Both the position numbers and the translations under genes were made by a program. This document shows, piece by piece, positions 1-13,339 of a stretch of 64,000 nucleotides of DNA (positions within the stretch are counted from its first letter, which is position 1; every line of letters begins with the position of its first letter). Origin of the DNA: Anisakis pegreffii (Eukaryota > Nematoda > Chromadorea > Rhabditida > Anisakidae). Location of the stretch: the NCBI GenBank assembly GCA_035041965.1, contig JAPYMA010003003.1:62001-126000 (forward strand), in the 5' to 3' direction. The notes under the pieces were generated by a model. That model saw only the letters and a program-made list of their open reading frames with translations, did no database searches and was not told the DNA's origin.

Positions 1-682
1 GAATTTCGTTCACTATTCATGCCGTGACGTTACCTTCTCTACTGATTTTGCATTTCAACGGAAATGAATGTCCTCAGAGATTTGGCAAAACCAGACGCAA
101 TTGCCTTGAGCCAATAACAAAATACTAATTATTTTCAGTAGCACATGATTATCAGATAAAAGAATCCAAAATTAATGTAATCTTATTCGCGTAATAAATT
201 GTTTCGTATTTTAGTGTAGTTATTCTCACTTCATCCTATTCAGGGAATCGATTCACCCTTTCAAACGTATTCAAACAATGGTTTACAACTTCATCAGGTT
301 ATGCGCTTCGATAGTTTATCCGAAATTAATTTTATTGAATTCATTCATGAGCATCTACTGGTGTCTTTTCATGTATAATTTCCAGATATATTGAATGAAA
401 AGTCCAAACACCTGTAGTCACCTACTATAGTCTGTCATATTATTGAGTTTCTTAATTCATTTGATGCAGAGATAGGCATTTATTGCTACCGAATCTTCTT
501 TTCGCCAGTAGACGAATAACGATTTCGCTAAGTAACAGTAGCGGAAGAAATGCCCATCTCTGATCTGATAAGATCCTCAAGACATTAAATAGTCGAAGTG
601 ATATTACTACATCAAAAAGATCACTCAGATAGCAAATATGAGGATGTTTTCATTGAATTATGATAAACTGTTGTGTTTTCAG

Positions 683-2929
683 GCAACTACTGAATCAGGA
701 GAGGATGATTCAACAGGTAAACGATTGTTTCCGTTCACATCAACAATACAAATTCGCATTCAATTGACTTAAAATCATGCAAAACGGCTTCTGACGCAAG
801 CATTACTTCTGATCACATGAATGTTCAAGCATTCAGTGAATTCATTCAGTTTTCGAATGTTAAGACTTAACCGTAGCAGTTCAATTCTGTTGTAATCAGT
901 GAGAAGTTCCCCGATGATTGATGTTCATTGCGTTCCGATGTGTTGTTGACTTTTCATGAAAATATTCTGAATTATAGGCGGTGCGGTGTATCCATGTAAA
1001 ATTCATTCAGATTGTCAGTTCTGAGTAACGTTCACAAATCGTTGATATGCTTACAAAAAGATAAACGTCAAAAAATGACAGCTATAATTGCCTAAGCTTT
1101 GATTCGATGATTTATTAAATGTTAATTTCTATGAATCCATCAGCTCGTTATCTTATTTGCACGAGCTGTTTATAGAAATTAATTAGGAACTAAAAGAGCC
1201 GTAATGAATGTCAACAATTTCACACACCAAAGTTCATAATTTTATCGTCAATGTAATATCAAAGACAGGCTGAAATGAGAAGTTAATCTTGACTTTGTAT
1301 CAGTACCACTTCTAGATTTAGCGCATCCAAAATAGTAAGCTTTTAAGTGTCAGTGAGCAGTGTCCTTTAATTGATTCTTCAGCTTGTGAAAGATTAATGA
1401 AGTGCTAAATCAGGTGTGCCATTAGCCGTGAATAGATATTTTTGACTGGAAGTGATTTTTGACGTCTTCGATCTCAACTAATTGTGATCACAAAGTGAAC
1501 TCATAAGATAGCAGAATGTATCGTAAGATTCCGTAAAGATTCACGTTGTTGGGAAGAGCACCCTTCTTTATTCCTAGCAAAAAATCCCGTTCACTCCAAA
1601 GAAAAACCATTGCAAAAGTTTATTCCCATAAAAAAATCAATCAAATGGAAATGAAATGAATAGGTTTTTTTTCCAAATCTACAAACAATGCTCATGAAAA
1701 GTACGCAGAAAGTCTTGAGAAAAAATATTCCTCAAGAAGCAGTATCAGATCATGGAGGAAGAAGGCGTTTTCGATCGTGTAATTGTTGAAATCTTTTTTG
1801 TGATACTAGTGAGTGTCTCTTGTAATTCAGTCATCGCGAAGCGGTACAGAATGAACTTGATGTGCTGCTATTGAAGGCATACAGCAAATTGGCTGTGATA
1901 TACTCGCATTTCACAATCTCATTGCTGCTCAAGCAATTGCTTTTGTTAATAGCGTAGAGAAATTAAGTGTTTTTACTCGAAAAAAACTAAGGAAATGTAA
2001 GAACGTTCATGTGAAAACATTCAAGAAAATTGTGCACTTATTTCAGATGGCCGATTCGAGTATAATGCGAACAGCGGCTCGTCTGTTCGTATCAGTACTG
2101 TTCAGTGCAAAACGACTCGCGAAGGATTCAAATCTCTTACGTGGTGCATCGCGACGAGCTGAACTCTTCTTATCGACATTTAAAAAAGAATTCAAAAAGT
2201 CATTAACTGACAAAAAGTAGTGGAGAAAGATAATTTTTGCTTGATTCGAGTGAATATCAGCCATTTTTTAGTGATTTGTTTGTGTAATAAATTGAGTAAA
2301 TTTGCGAAATGTGACAAGTAAAAGTAGATCGATTCGTGTGATGAGTGTACAAATAAATATTATTCTATGTGTGGCTATGTGCATTCTGAACATCTAAAAA
2401 GCTGTGAAGATATACATGAAAGTTAAGGCAAGAACTGTGGATTTATGCTCTACAACGGATGGTTCGTTGAATGTGTTTTGGGGATATTCACAAAAATCAA
2501 CTTAATAGAAACTGGTAATAGTATGACTTACAATCAATTGTAAGCGTTCTTAGAAACAATATTTTTAGAGTGTTCTTAGAAATTCAAGCAGTGCTGCTTA
2601 TTACTTAGAGGATAATATCACGAAGCAACTCCACGAATCTAGATTATTAATTCAAGGAATGAAGGGATTTCCTTTTGAGAGTTCAAGTCACTTGATGAGA
2701 GGGGAAACACCTGATTTCGAATTATGAGAATAGAATTTTAATAACTGAAAGGAAATTACAGTATTTAAATGTTTACTATTTCCAGTGAATTGTCTCCTAC
2801 GGCATTTAATTAACCATTGCTCTCGACTCGAAACATCAATCAATCCCCTTATAAAATACAAGGAGCTCATGGAAGATTATCGCAATATTCGACTGGATAT
2901 GAGTCGAGAAGAAAGAGCGAAATTTACTG
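683..2929 (+). other. Unplaced candidate exons of an unknown plus-strand gene
   Basis: Several short open stretches are bounded by good splice sites, but I could not join them in one reading phase. They are 683-715 (TTTTCAG acceptor, GTAAAC donor, acidic ATTESGEDDST), 1831-1944 (HREAVQNELDVLLLKAY..., after TAATTCAG), 2047-2220 (opens MADSSIMRTAARLF and ends in a stop, basic tail) and 2786-2929 (contains KYKELMEDYRNIRLDMSREE, donor GTGAAT). The last looks most protein-like. The 2047-2220 stretch is open in more than one frame and on the opposite strand, which weakens it. No family recognised. These could be the 3' part of a gene starting left of the window, or partly chance. Confidence 0.25.
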
Positions 2930-2939
2930 GTGAATTCGT

Positions 2940-4440
2940 GAATACTTCGTATTTCATTTGTTTTCAATGAATCGATTCGAGACATTCTGGTGTTTAATCA
3001 TTCGAATGAAACTTTTTTAGTGTGCTATAGAACTTCAGTGTTATTCATTTTATTCACCTTTCATTTGTATTATTAATAATATCATAAATGTCGTATGATC
3101 TGCGGCAGTTGATTTCGAATTCGAATAAATTATTTGTCCACAATGCAAATCAGACATTATTTCCTGTTATCGAAGGTTATCATTATTTATTCATTGCATT
3201 CGTCTATTCAATCATCTATTAGTTTTATTTCTTTGAAGATAACAGTCTATTTTGAGATCATCATCAGTTCAATTCAAATTGTTAAAATGACCGTCGTAAC
3301 AATGACGATAATACGAATATTCGTGACAATAATAATGGTGATTGATCATTCTGATGATAAGAATTTAAAAAATGTTAAGACAAATGATGAGAATGGATAA
3401 AGTAATGAAATTTGATGATGTAGGTGAAATTTCAATCATGACAATATTGGTGGTAACATTCAAGCTAACCAGCAATAATGAAACCCAGTAATATGAAGTG
3501 TTGAATGTGTAGACAATTCGGTCTAGTGTAGATCAATCGCATGGTATCACTGATTAGTTAGGAGAATATCTCTTAGGCATGTTCCTTTTCGGTGCAGTTT
3601 GGGATGTTCGAATGTCTTCTGAGTGATTACCGTTGAAAGTTTTAGGTTGGCTTATTGTTAGACACATTGCGGTTTATACTAGAAAGGACCGAAAATGCGG
3701 TCCGTACGGGGTTCGACACTTCTTGTGGATTTACATTAGTATGTTGGAATATTTGTTAAGGAATCAACTACTTGATCTGTAAAAATGGTCGTTCAATCAT
3801 GGAAACGTTCACAAATATCTAGAAGTTTATTCACAACGAGAAATATTCGTCAGCTTTCACTGTAATGAGAAAAATGAATACACATTTTTTACAGAGTTAA
3901 TCCGATGTAATTATTGAAAACGAAATAAGAATAATTGAAATTTGACGAGTTACGACGATTCCAAAGATATATTCAATTATGAAATAATGAAAGACTGGTG
4001 TCGAATCGCTTCTTCAATCAGTTTACTTAAACGGTGATCATACTCGTATTTTGAATCGATCGATCACATTACATCGCAACAATTTAAGAACACAAACTTC
4101 TTTTTCTACTAATTATGATAATAATGGACGTGTATGAAATGTGATGATAGCAAAACAATACCATAATTTGTAAAAGAAAAAGAATCGAACTATAACTGAT
4201 CTTGAGATATTCATTCGATAGCAGTTTAGACGGAAATGAACCGATATCGATAAAACTAATTCAACGAAATAAATGTATTTGTATCAAAGATGACTCGAAC
4301 AACGATTATTAGCTTTCGAGAGCATTCAGAATGCATTGATGTCACAAATGAACAAATCGCATGAGATCATAAGAAAGTTGATGAAGCATCATCGATGAAC
4401 CTGTATACTCTACTTTGTGCCTGGTGATAAAATCCACTGA
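2940..4440. other. Intergenic stretch, nothing recognised
   Basis: AT-rich sequence. Open frames here are short, rich in I/V/T, and lack splice or codon support. I see no gene. Confidence 0.5.
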
Positions 4441-4462
4441 TAGATTGATTTAATTATGAATG

Positions 4463-4592
4463 AGATAATAATAATAATATAACGATAATATAATAATATA
4501 AAAAATAATAATAATGATAATAATATAATAATAATATTAATAATAATATGGTGATAATAGTAATTATAATGAATATAATAATGAATATTGAT
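4463..4592. repeat. ATA/TAA trinucleotide microsatellite
   Basis: Imperfect run of AATA/ATA units with interspersed GATAATAATG. It lies just beyond the stop codon of the RING ligase gene, so it would fall in that gene's 3' UTR or flank. Confidence 0.9.
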
Positions 4593-4600
4593 AAGTGATT

Positions 4601-7600
4601 TTATAATGACTCAACGCTTGGACAGTTATTGAGCCTTAAACGCCGTTTCGTTTCTGACGTGAAAACCCGTTGTATGTTATTGGTGGACGTGCTGTTGCTA
4701 TCCAGTACTGCTACTGCATTCATATCCGACAGGCTGTGGTTAGAGGATAGGACTGCTGCTCTGTTGGGAATGGTACTGGATACGGTAGTGCTATCACCTG
4801 CATTGGTGTGGTGAAGGGAAGTTTGTGATTGGTAGAAATAGTTGGATGGTGGTACGGTAGTGGTTGGGATAGTATTGCTGGATTGGTGCTGATTGGAGGG
4901 TTGAGGAGGAGGAGGAGGATGAAAACTGATCTGAGTGGATGATGCAGAGGAGGTGATCGGGGTTTGTTTGGGTGACAGAGGGGTGAGCGTACTCGACAGG
5001 CTGTCTTGACATGTGAACGTGTTCGAACGGAATGTTGCGGTGGGTCGTTCGTTTTCGAACGATCGAGTGTGAGAGAGCGACTTGGACCGAACATGAACCA
5101 GATTGACGAGCTGGCCGGCGATCGGTTGACGGACTGATGCTTGGGGACGAGACTGAGACTGTCGTTTGGTGGTGTTGCTGCTGCTGCTGCTGCTGGACAG
5201 AGCCATCGACGACGACGTACTCGGCTTATTCACATCCGCAACATCTGCTGAAAGGTTTGATGGAAGCGATGTGATGTGATCATTCAAATGGTTCTTTTCT
5301 ATTTAACAACAACACAAGAAATAAACAATAATGGTGTCATGAACACTGAATTGCATGAATAATGATAATAGTAACAATAATCCCGATGGTAACTAGAATA
5401 GAATAACAACGAATGCGAAATGAAACAACAACAGGTGAAATCAACGAACCAGCAGCAAGTACGGTATTCGGTTGTCGCTCAGTGATAATCGAGGACGCTG
5501 CACTGTGTACAGTTAACGGGATTATCGAAAATGCTCGTGCATTCGAACAATGCATCACCTGCTGAACATGAACATTACTGAGTGACCATGCAAAGAACAG
5601 AAAAATCAAAATTGAATAAAACAACAATCACCACTGGTAATGATAATGGATAAGCAGTGAAAGCAATGATACACGGAACTACCTGAACAAGTTGGGGTGA
5701 AGTGGATGGTGTGAAGCTGAACGGATCATGCACTTCACTGTGAGAAGCATAAGGGAATGCCGATTCAGAAGCGTTTGAATGTACATCCATACTCAATCGA
5801 TCCGCATCACTCGATGATAGCACACGTGTATCTTCGATTTGTGCTGTGGTTTGCGTACGACGACCTACTGAGACGTGGTAACCAAACGCCTTCAAATGTG
5901 GCTATAATCAGTTCAGTCATTGTTCATTGTGGCTAATGAAAGCGAGTCACGCAATGCTTTCGTTATATCTAATATGCATGCATTAATAGTTCCGCAAAAA
6001 GCGGTCATTTCATCCACTACATTATAAGCATTAGTTCGCAACAAAGCCCACTGCATGTTGTCAGACACGCAGCGATTGATCACAACGTTGATCGAGTGTT
6101 AATTTTTGCTTGCGAATATCAACCTTGGTGGGAATCATAGATGCACTCAGAATTTTGATTCTAATTCGACAGCTATTTCTTCGGTCCTTCACACAAACAC
6201 TTGTGCGAATGAAATTTGAACTGACGAAGTCATATAACGTGTGAAGCATAAGTGTTTGGGTGGATCGTTCAGGTAGAAGATTTTAATGAACTTCCGAAAA
6301 GAACTTGATGGATATGAAGTGAATTGTTAGATGGTTCAATTGTTAGATGAATGCCTCTAATATCGGATATTATTAATTTATTTGAATGTTGTTCATTCGA
6401 ATGGAATGATTCATTCGAGGTATATCTATTGTTTATGTGGCACGAACAGAGGAATAAATTACGGATCTCATTAGATCTCATTGTATTGCATAAATCCAAT
6501 TTCATAGCAATATTCACAGCTGAATTCGTTTGATCGAGTGATTACTCTTTTAATTATTCAGTCATAAAAACACGTTGAAATGCCTCTAGATCGTGAAGTT
6601 TTGATATATTCTTAGAGTGTCTCCTCAACTCGCAACTGAATCAGTGGCATTTTACTAGCAATATTTGATTATTTTACAGTGATTGAATGTTGAAGGCTAA
6701 CGCATTTATCGAGTTTATATAATATATTTATATCTTCCGATAGACACGCACTTTAGATCAAGGCAACGAAAGGGCTGATAAATTTAGTGTTCCGAATCGC
6801 ATATAAAATTAAATCTTATAAGTGTGAAGCAGCCTTGCAGTTGGATTTATTTATAGGTATTTCTGTTGGGTGAGGCAAGTTCCTATACAAAGTCAGATGA
6901 ACGAATCGATTAAACGATTCATTGCATAATGCATCGAAATAACAATTGAACAAGATTGCTTCAATTGATGTGGATTGCTTCAATTTAGTAGTTATTGCTG
7001 AACTGATAAGCACCCAAATAATTTTCAAAGGTACATTCACGTATTCAACGAGTCGATGTTAAAACAATCACCATAGTTAGTGGGTCAGAGAGATTTCACT
7101 CGAATTTGCAAAGAAGCAGTACAGAATCTTACTTTAAGAATATCACTTTTGCACATTGGACACGTTCGATGTTCCAAAAGCCATGGATCGACACAAGTTT
7201 TGTGAAAAACGTGTCTGCAATTGACGAGATTACGACTATTCAGTGGGAAACTAATGCAACTGAAAAATCGCTTTAGCTGAAAAATAATTAGGTTTACGCA
7301 AGTTTAATTTGTCATTCTTCGAATACATTAGCTCACGAAATCAATCTGTGGAAAGTCTATAAATAAATTTTTGTTCAGATGTTGCGGATTTTTTCTCATC
7401 GCTATTTTCGATTACAAATCTTCGCACTTTTGTTCTGTTGAACTCTTCATCTAACAAAGATGGAAACTATTCTTTTAATGGGACAAATGTCATCAGAAAT
7501 GTCGCTTGCAAATGTTCTTAAACGTCACTTTCAAAGGAAATGATTTTTAATGATTTCGGATCTCCTGAATTTGCAAATAATGAACGATTTCGAGTAATTC

Positions 7601-10600
7601 GAATGTGATTTTTAGGGTGCATATTTAGCACATTAACCGAACAGCTTCTTCCAAGTTGCTTGGACATTCAATGGCGAATACGGATATTCATTCGATGCTT
7701 GATATGTTAAATTGTTCACAAAACGCAGCTATGTTGTAAGGAATTTGAATGTTCGATAATAAAGCATAGTAATCATTTGAGAATTGCTTCATCAATTTGT
7801 AAGTAAATAAGTTTATTTATTCCTTCTCATATATCTCAATAAATGCTTACTAAAATGAAAATATGGTCCAAAAACGTTATTATATCAAAGAGATACCTGC
7901 ACGGAAGTGCGCGAACAATATCACCGGTGCGATAGGGGTCGATGCAGACCGGACAATCTGCGTCTAGTTCTTTATCACCTAATCGCACCGAACGAGTTGG
8001 AATCCGGGCCAGGGCCTTTTTGGCCGCATTGAACAAACGCCTTTGTAGACGATCTTTCGCATGTGCGTAACGAAACCTGAATCGATCGAATCCTCATTTA
8101 TATATTCAACTGATCATTAATTCATTTACTTCTGTAATGGTCACTGATTCAGCACCATTATCATTCATGTTATCAATATATCGTATTGAAAATGTCCATT
8201 CACATTAAAATATCATTATGATCGTTGTTTAGTGAAACTGAATGCACTGAGAGTATTTCGGTGCTACTGTATTTCGATATCATCTGATGAATGTTCACAG
8301 CATACGGTAAACAACTCTTTAAGATGAGTTCAGTTGGATTTGTTTAAGTGAATGCCATCGAAATTGCCATTCAAAGTGCAATCACTTGAACAACGAAAAA
8401 TCCCATTTAATGGGACTTTTCGTCGAGCTCATTACGTCTTTTGTTGAGAAAATGCACTGAATTTAGGATGTTCTTCGCTGAGCATTGAAACGAATAATCA
8501 TTGTGGCTAATTGTCTATCGGAAAACGCAACATTTTTAAAGCACCATTTCAATTAATTCATTTGTTGTCGAGGCTGATTGAATGCCACTGCTGTTAATCT
8601 TCTGTTGATCAAATATAGATGAAAGCAATTTTTTTGCTCGGAATTTCCCGTCACAAAGCTCATAGATTATGATGACAACATGCGAATGTGATACTCTACT
8701 GCTCAACCAGCTGATGAGCCTATTCAAGCTGATTTCAAATGAAACTAGAAGGAAAGCTCGAACGCTTTTTTACAAATCAATTAGCTGACAAATAACTATG
8801 GTAACTGCCAGCCAGCAACATTTATGTTCAGTTTACTGCAGAATCGAATTACATTCTGAAGTTACAGATTGCAGCTAACATTAATCAAGTACTTCATTAT
8901 GGTAGCAATTTATTGCTGATTTATAAAGTAGAGAATTGGACGATAAATCATAGTTTTTGGATCGAATTTGTTCAAACAACTGAACTTGCTCATGAGAACA
9001 AGTGAAATAATTAACTCGATCGCAGAGCAAAGCAGTGTGAAAATGAAAAGGGATTAAGCTAAATTTCATTATGTTTACTTATGATGTTTGTGGTCAGTAG
9101 GATTGAATTTGATGTAATATTAATAATAATTGTTTATGACATTACGTTCAATCTTATTAGCATGTTCATGATGGTGAACGACATCGCTGGGCATTCTCTT
9201 AGACCGTTGTATTGCTCACGACTACAATCGATTATGATTGCATGAAAGCTATTATCTGTCATACGCTCACTTCGAACTGATTCACATGAATTCTCATTCT
9301 TTTCAGACGTGTTGTATTCACTCTCATAGCTATTACATGTGAATATCGTTCTCTTCATGAGTTTTTATCATTCATTTCGTCTCATTTCACTTCACAGTTC
9401 AGATTAACTTCTCATTCTGTAGCCTTTACTATTTGCTGGATGCGTTGACGAGTGTTGACAGCCGAAATCAACAATGCAGCAATAAAATATTATTGCTCAA
9501 CAACGTTCGACAATCGAATGATCAATTATAGAGTGTATTTGATAGAATGAGAATTTGATTTTGATTGTTGAGTGAAATGAATGAGGAATTAGCAGAAGAG
9601 AATAATTTTGATGATAAAAGCTATGAGAGCGATTAGAACAGCTCGGAAAAGAATGAAAACCCTGCTAGGCCCTGTCGAGCTAATGATACTCATCGTAGAG
9701 ATGATATGAATGAAATAGTCATGATAAAATGCAATAAATTTACAATGCAAATGATATCGGCAACAATTTAAGAGCCTGGTCTCGGTTGTTCGTGACCGGA
9801 AAAGATTAGCAGATAGTAAGGATAGGTGTTTTTATGAGTGAAACCACTTCATTGAACTCAGTTTTTGAGATCGTCTTCAACCTGATGTGATATCACGTCA
9901 CACGGTGCACAAATACGCTTATCTCCGCTGAACGTGTAAGAAATTTGAGATTTTAAGAGAACGGCATAAAAGAGAAAAATATAAGGAACCTCTGAACGTA
10001 GTAGAAGACGAGCCACGCAAGCGAGATGACCATAAGTATGATGAACGAAATGGAAACGAATAAAACTGACGTCTTTGAGAAACTTCTGAGTGCGTCACTA
10101 TCACTCGTATCAATAATATGACAGTCGTCGAAGGCGATCGGCGTTATCTCGTCATCGATGAATGCGAATCTGATCTTTTGTTGTTGCGATTGTGACGGAT
10201 CGTTGTCGACCGATGATAGGGCTAGTTTATGGCTATTGTTACTGTTATTGCTATTGTGATTAATGCCTCTTATCAGTATCAACAGCGTCACTTTTAAATC
10301 ACCAATTAATCGTTGCAAATACGAATAAACTGAACTCAACTCGCTCTCACAACTCGTACAATTCCCACACATGGTTATTATTTGCTGAAAGTACGCAAAA
10401 ATTATTCTCTATTAATCTGTTTTGTTTTTCTTTGTGAAATTTGAATATTTTACAGAATGATCGAAGTGTTTTGAGTGATCATTCAGAGTTGACAATGATA
10501 TTCGAGGATGTGGCATTGGTGTGACATTAATGAATAAAGAGCAGCGGAATGTGAAGAGTTCAAAAACCTGATAGCTGCTAAAGGAATAAAAAGAATGTGG

Positions 10601-10765
10601 CTTTGAGGTGCTCAAAACGCGACAGATATCACCGCCAACGAGTTGTTCTAATGGAACGTAGGTCAATCGACCGGAAGGTAATAGACTCGATTTGGTTGGA
10701 GGATCGAACGACAATTTTGTGAAGGTCGTTGCACCGCATTGCAGCGATTGTTGTTGAGGTTGTTG
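4601..10765 (-). CDS. Goliath/RNF130-RNF150-type transmembrane RING-H2 E3 ubiquitin ligase
   Basis: Six phase-compatible exons in gene order: 10568-10765, 9990-10384, 7897-8076, 7133-7214, 5683-5901 and 4601-5293 (stop 4601-4603), giving 588 codons. The second exon carries a transmembrane helix ([20 protein letters not shown]) followed by the family's [10 protein letters not shown]. The RING-H2 is split between two exons: CPVC...[11 protein letters not shown]...HRTCPMC, all eight C3H2C3 zinc ligands present. [10 protein letters not shown] and [10 protein letters not shown] precede it as in RNF130/150, and AFGYHV follows it. The C-terminal exon is a long Ser/Gln/Pro-rich tail with poly-Ser, longer than in vertebrate relatives. 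Goliath-family ligases sit in endosomal membranes and ubiquitinate membrane proteins. The expected lumenal PA domain is not recognisable; see the candidate 5' exon at 13.1-13.3 kb. Confidence 0.9.
9136..9672 (+). mobile_element. hAT-like non-autonomous element, truncated copy A
   Basis: Closely resembles the body of the complete element at 18193-19045, and the inverted copy at 36.0-36.7 kb. Shared landmarks are AGCATGTTCATGATGGT, CATCGCTGGGC, GAATTCTCATTCTTTTC, CTCATAGCTAT and CTATGAGAGCGATT. The left terminal segment (about 130 bp including the TIR) and the right third are missing. It lies in the long 8077-9989 intron of the RING gene. It has no coding capacity. Confidence 0.8.
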
Positions 10766-10769
10766 CTGT

Positions 10770-13128
10770 AATAAGTATTCATTTAGTTATAACCAACATT
10801 ATGCTCAATACAATTACTTTTGTCATTGTTGATAATAAGCCGTATAATGTATTCAGAATACAACAACAGCTAATAATCAGAGAATGCGCTCACTCATAAT
10901 CAAGTGCTATTCAGCAATTTACGCTCTTAACAATAATGACGATGTGATCATAAATTGAGTTCAGATTACGCAAACAGCGATTCATCACGATATGACGACG
11001 CATTGCTAACCTGTACGAAGAAAGGTCGTTGATACAGAGAAAACATTTAAGATGCCGAACATGGTGAGTGTGCAATAAGCAAAGAGATACTGAACGGAAA
11101 TCTTTGAAATTAGTACAAAGATAATTAACTGATTGCAGGGAAGTGGATAAAGTGAAACGCATAAAGCTTCTTATTTGCATGTATCATCCCTGTAAGCAGA
11201 TTTTGCCTAAAGCCTTGCCGACTTAGTCTTGGCTTGACCATTTGCAAATGCGATTATTATTCATTCCATCAATCAGCATGTCCACATCCAACAACAGTGT
11301 GCCATGATTGTAAATCTCTCAAAAAATCACCATGCATCTACTTTCCACTATACAGCTGAATTAAATGCGATACTTTCCAGCTGCCATCAGTTCATCGAAT
11401 TGATCTTGCGGAGTCATGATCTAGCTAGATTCGGATTAACATAAAATCATTTATCTGGTCGAGTGAAAATCCCTCATTTATGAGTTCGATGCTTTTGAAC
11501 AGCAAGATCAATGCCGAATGAATTAGGAGGCACCATTGAATGCAGTTGATCTGTTATTATTCGTTAACAATAGACAAATAAGCGATTCAAAGAATGAGTG
11601 TTAAGAGTGTTGTGAGAAATTGATTGTGCTTGGTTGAAATGAAAAGAAAAGAACACTTTTGATGCGAAAAAATGCATAATAGCGATTTAAAGATGTCGAG
11701 GATGAATGAAAATTCACTTGAGCGTTCAAGAACACAATGAATCATTGAGAAATAGACATGAATTCGCAATGATTACCGCCAGGTCTTAACCACGTGTTGA
11801 AATCGCACTAAAGAAGATTTTCGCAATATTCCGTCTTGCCTAAACGGATCGCCTAGATGCATCATCTATTGAATACATTTCATTTAAGTGATGATGAACC
11901 CTCAAATCGCAATCAATATGACTAATAGGATGTGTCTGCATGCAAAAGGCTCGATTCTAATCAACGACCCTCGAGTTTCGTAATCGCGAAAGCTGTTTTG
12001 CAGTTGTTATTCCATTTGTTTATTCCTTTACACCCCAACCAGTCAGTATCGTTTAGAACAAGAAAAAACAAACAACTTTGCTCAGAACATAAATATTCTC
12101 GATGACAGCTTAAATCAATCATCAACGCGAATTGTAATCTTTAAAATTCTTCACTGTATTCGACATCAGTTGTTTTTGTCATCAACAGTTTTTCTTGTTT
12201 TAGAACATCCCCACTTTCGAACTCAAACGAACTCAAATTAAGTGTTGCAGTCAAACGAATAAGATAACACTATACACATGCTCACTGCACATCATCCGAA
12301 CAATCGAAGACTGTGTGAAGTTTTCATGTCCCTTCAATTTTCCTTCCCCTATCACGTTCCCCCTATAAATCCTTGAAAAGCTGTGCTGTTTGCACTGAAT
12401 GGTTTCGAAAATTCACGAGTCTATATTAAACTGAAGCGCACTCGGATTTGCAAAGATAATTCCATGAGTATGAACTTTTTTGTAACCCGGCTAGGCCATT
12501 TCCGAATGCACTTCAATGAATCATCACCTAAAACAATTTCAACTGCGACATCTCTGAAGAATCTGTGCTGCCGGAGAGATACGGTTATGAAAAACTTCTT
12601 TGATTGTATCATCTGATCAAGTAAACAGATCAAATAATGATCACGTTGAACTACTCTTATTAACAGATAAATTATGAATTTAGCGTCTCTAACGGTTGTT
12701 GAGTCTTAGACTTGCTTGATAATCGCTGAACATAAGCGAAATACCTCATAGAGCGTTGGTTCGTTCGTTCGTTAGAAACGTGGCCCGGCAGGGGGCTAAG
12801 ATGTTGTCATTCGATAGTGGATTAATGGTTACTTGAGTGTATTCAAATTGATTTGGTTGACAGATGCAAACAGTAGCAGCTATACTACATTATGTTTGAT
12901 TCGTTTAATCACTGTTGTGGATAAATTGTGCGTTTAGTGGTGTTTAATATTGGGACATTGCTGTATTTAAGGCAATTATCGTTGATAGACGTTGACTTAA
13001 GCACGGTGATATCACGGCGACTTTTGAGCGCTTTCTGTCACAAACAGGAAATTTGTTCTGGTTTGATGCGATGAAAAAACCAAATGATCGAATGAATTAC
13101 TTTGGAATGAGAGGAAAATTATCGAAAC
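10770..13128. other. Non-coding stretch upstream of the RING gene core
   Basis: Minus-strand frames at 10911-11180 and 12421-12633 are open but resemble nothing known and lack joined splice partners. If the exon at 13.1-13.3 kb belongs to the RING gene, this is its intron. Confidence 0.4.
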
Positions 13129-13330
13129 CTTTCTCTGACTACCCCGAAGTGTTAGAGAAGTAACTTCAGTTGAGTTGTAATTGTAATTTATCGCAGATTT
13201 GCCTAACGACTGTGTTAGCTCTTCTCGTTTTTCCTTATGTTCGAAATGATAACTTGATTCGTTAAGAGCCACAGAATCTCCGCTGAAAGAAAGTAATAAA
13301 CTAACTGTACCCAAGATCCAATCGGTAGAT
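13129..13330 (-). CDS. Candidate 5' exon with signal peptide, possibly of the RING ligase gene
   Basis: Open minus-strand stretch containing a hydrophobic segment (WILGTVSLLLSFSGDSVALN) that resembles a signal peptide with a cleavage site near SVA/LN. A charged region with NES and NST glycosylation sites follows. It ends at AAG|GTTTCG in phase 0, which is the phase needed by the RING gene exon at 10568-10765 about 2.4 kb downstream. There is no in-frame Met, so an upstream exon would have to supply the start. An internal TTTCTTTCAG acceptor at 13283 is an alternative start of the exon. Linkage to the RING gene is inference from strand, phase and the family's need for a signal peptide. Confidence 0.35.
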
Positions 13331-13339
13331 CTCAATAGT

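Noticed and set aside
1739..1944. Attempt to join 1739-1799 with the exon at 1831
   Set aside because: The donor after the T run is phase 0 while the downstream frame needs phase 2, so the join gives a stop.
3680..3720. Sequence ending in a GGGGTTCGACAC motif that recalls a tRNA T arm
   Set aside because: No matching acceptor or anticodon stem can be drawn around it.
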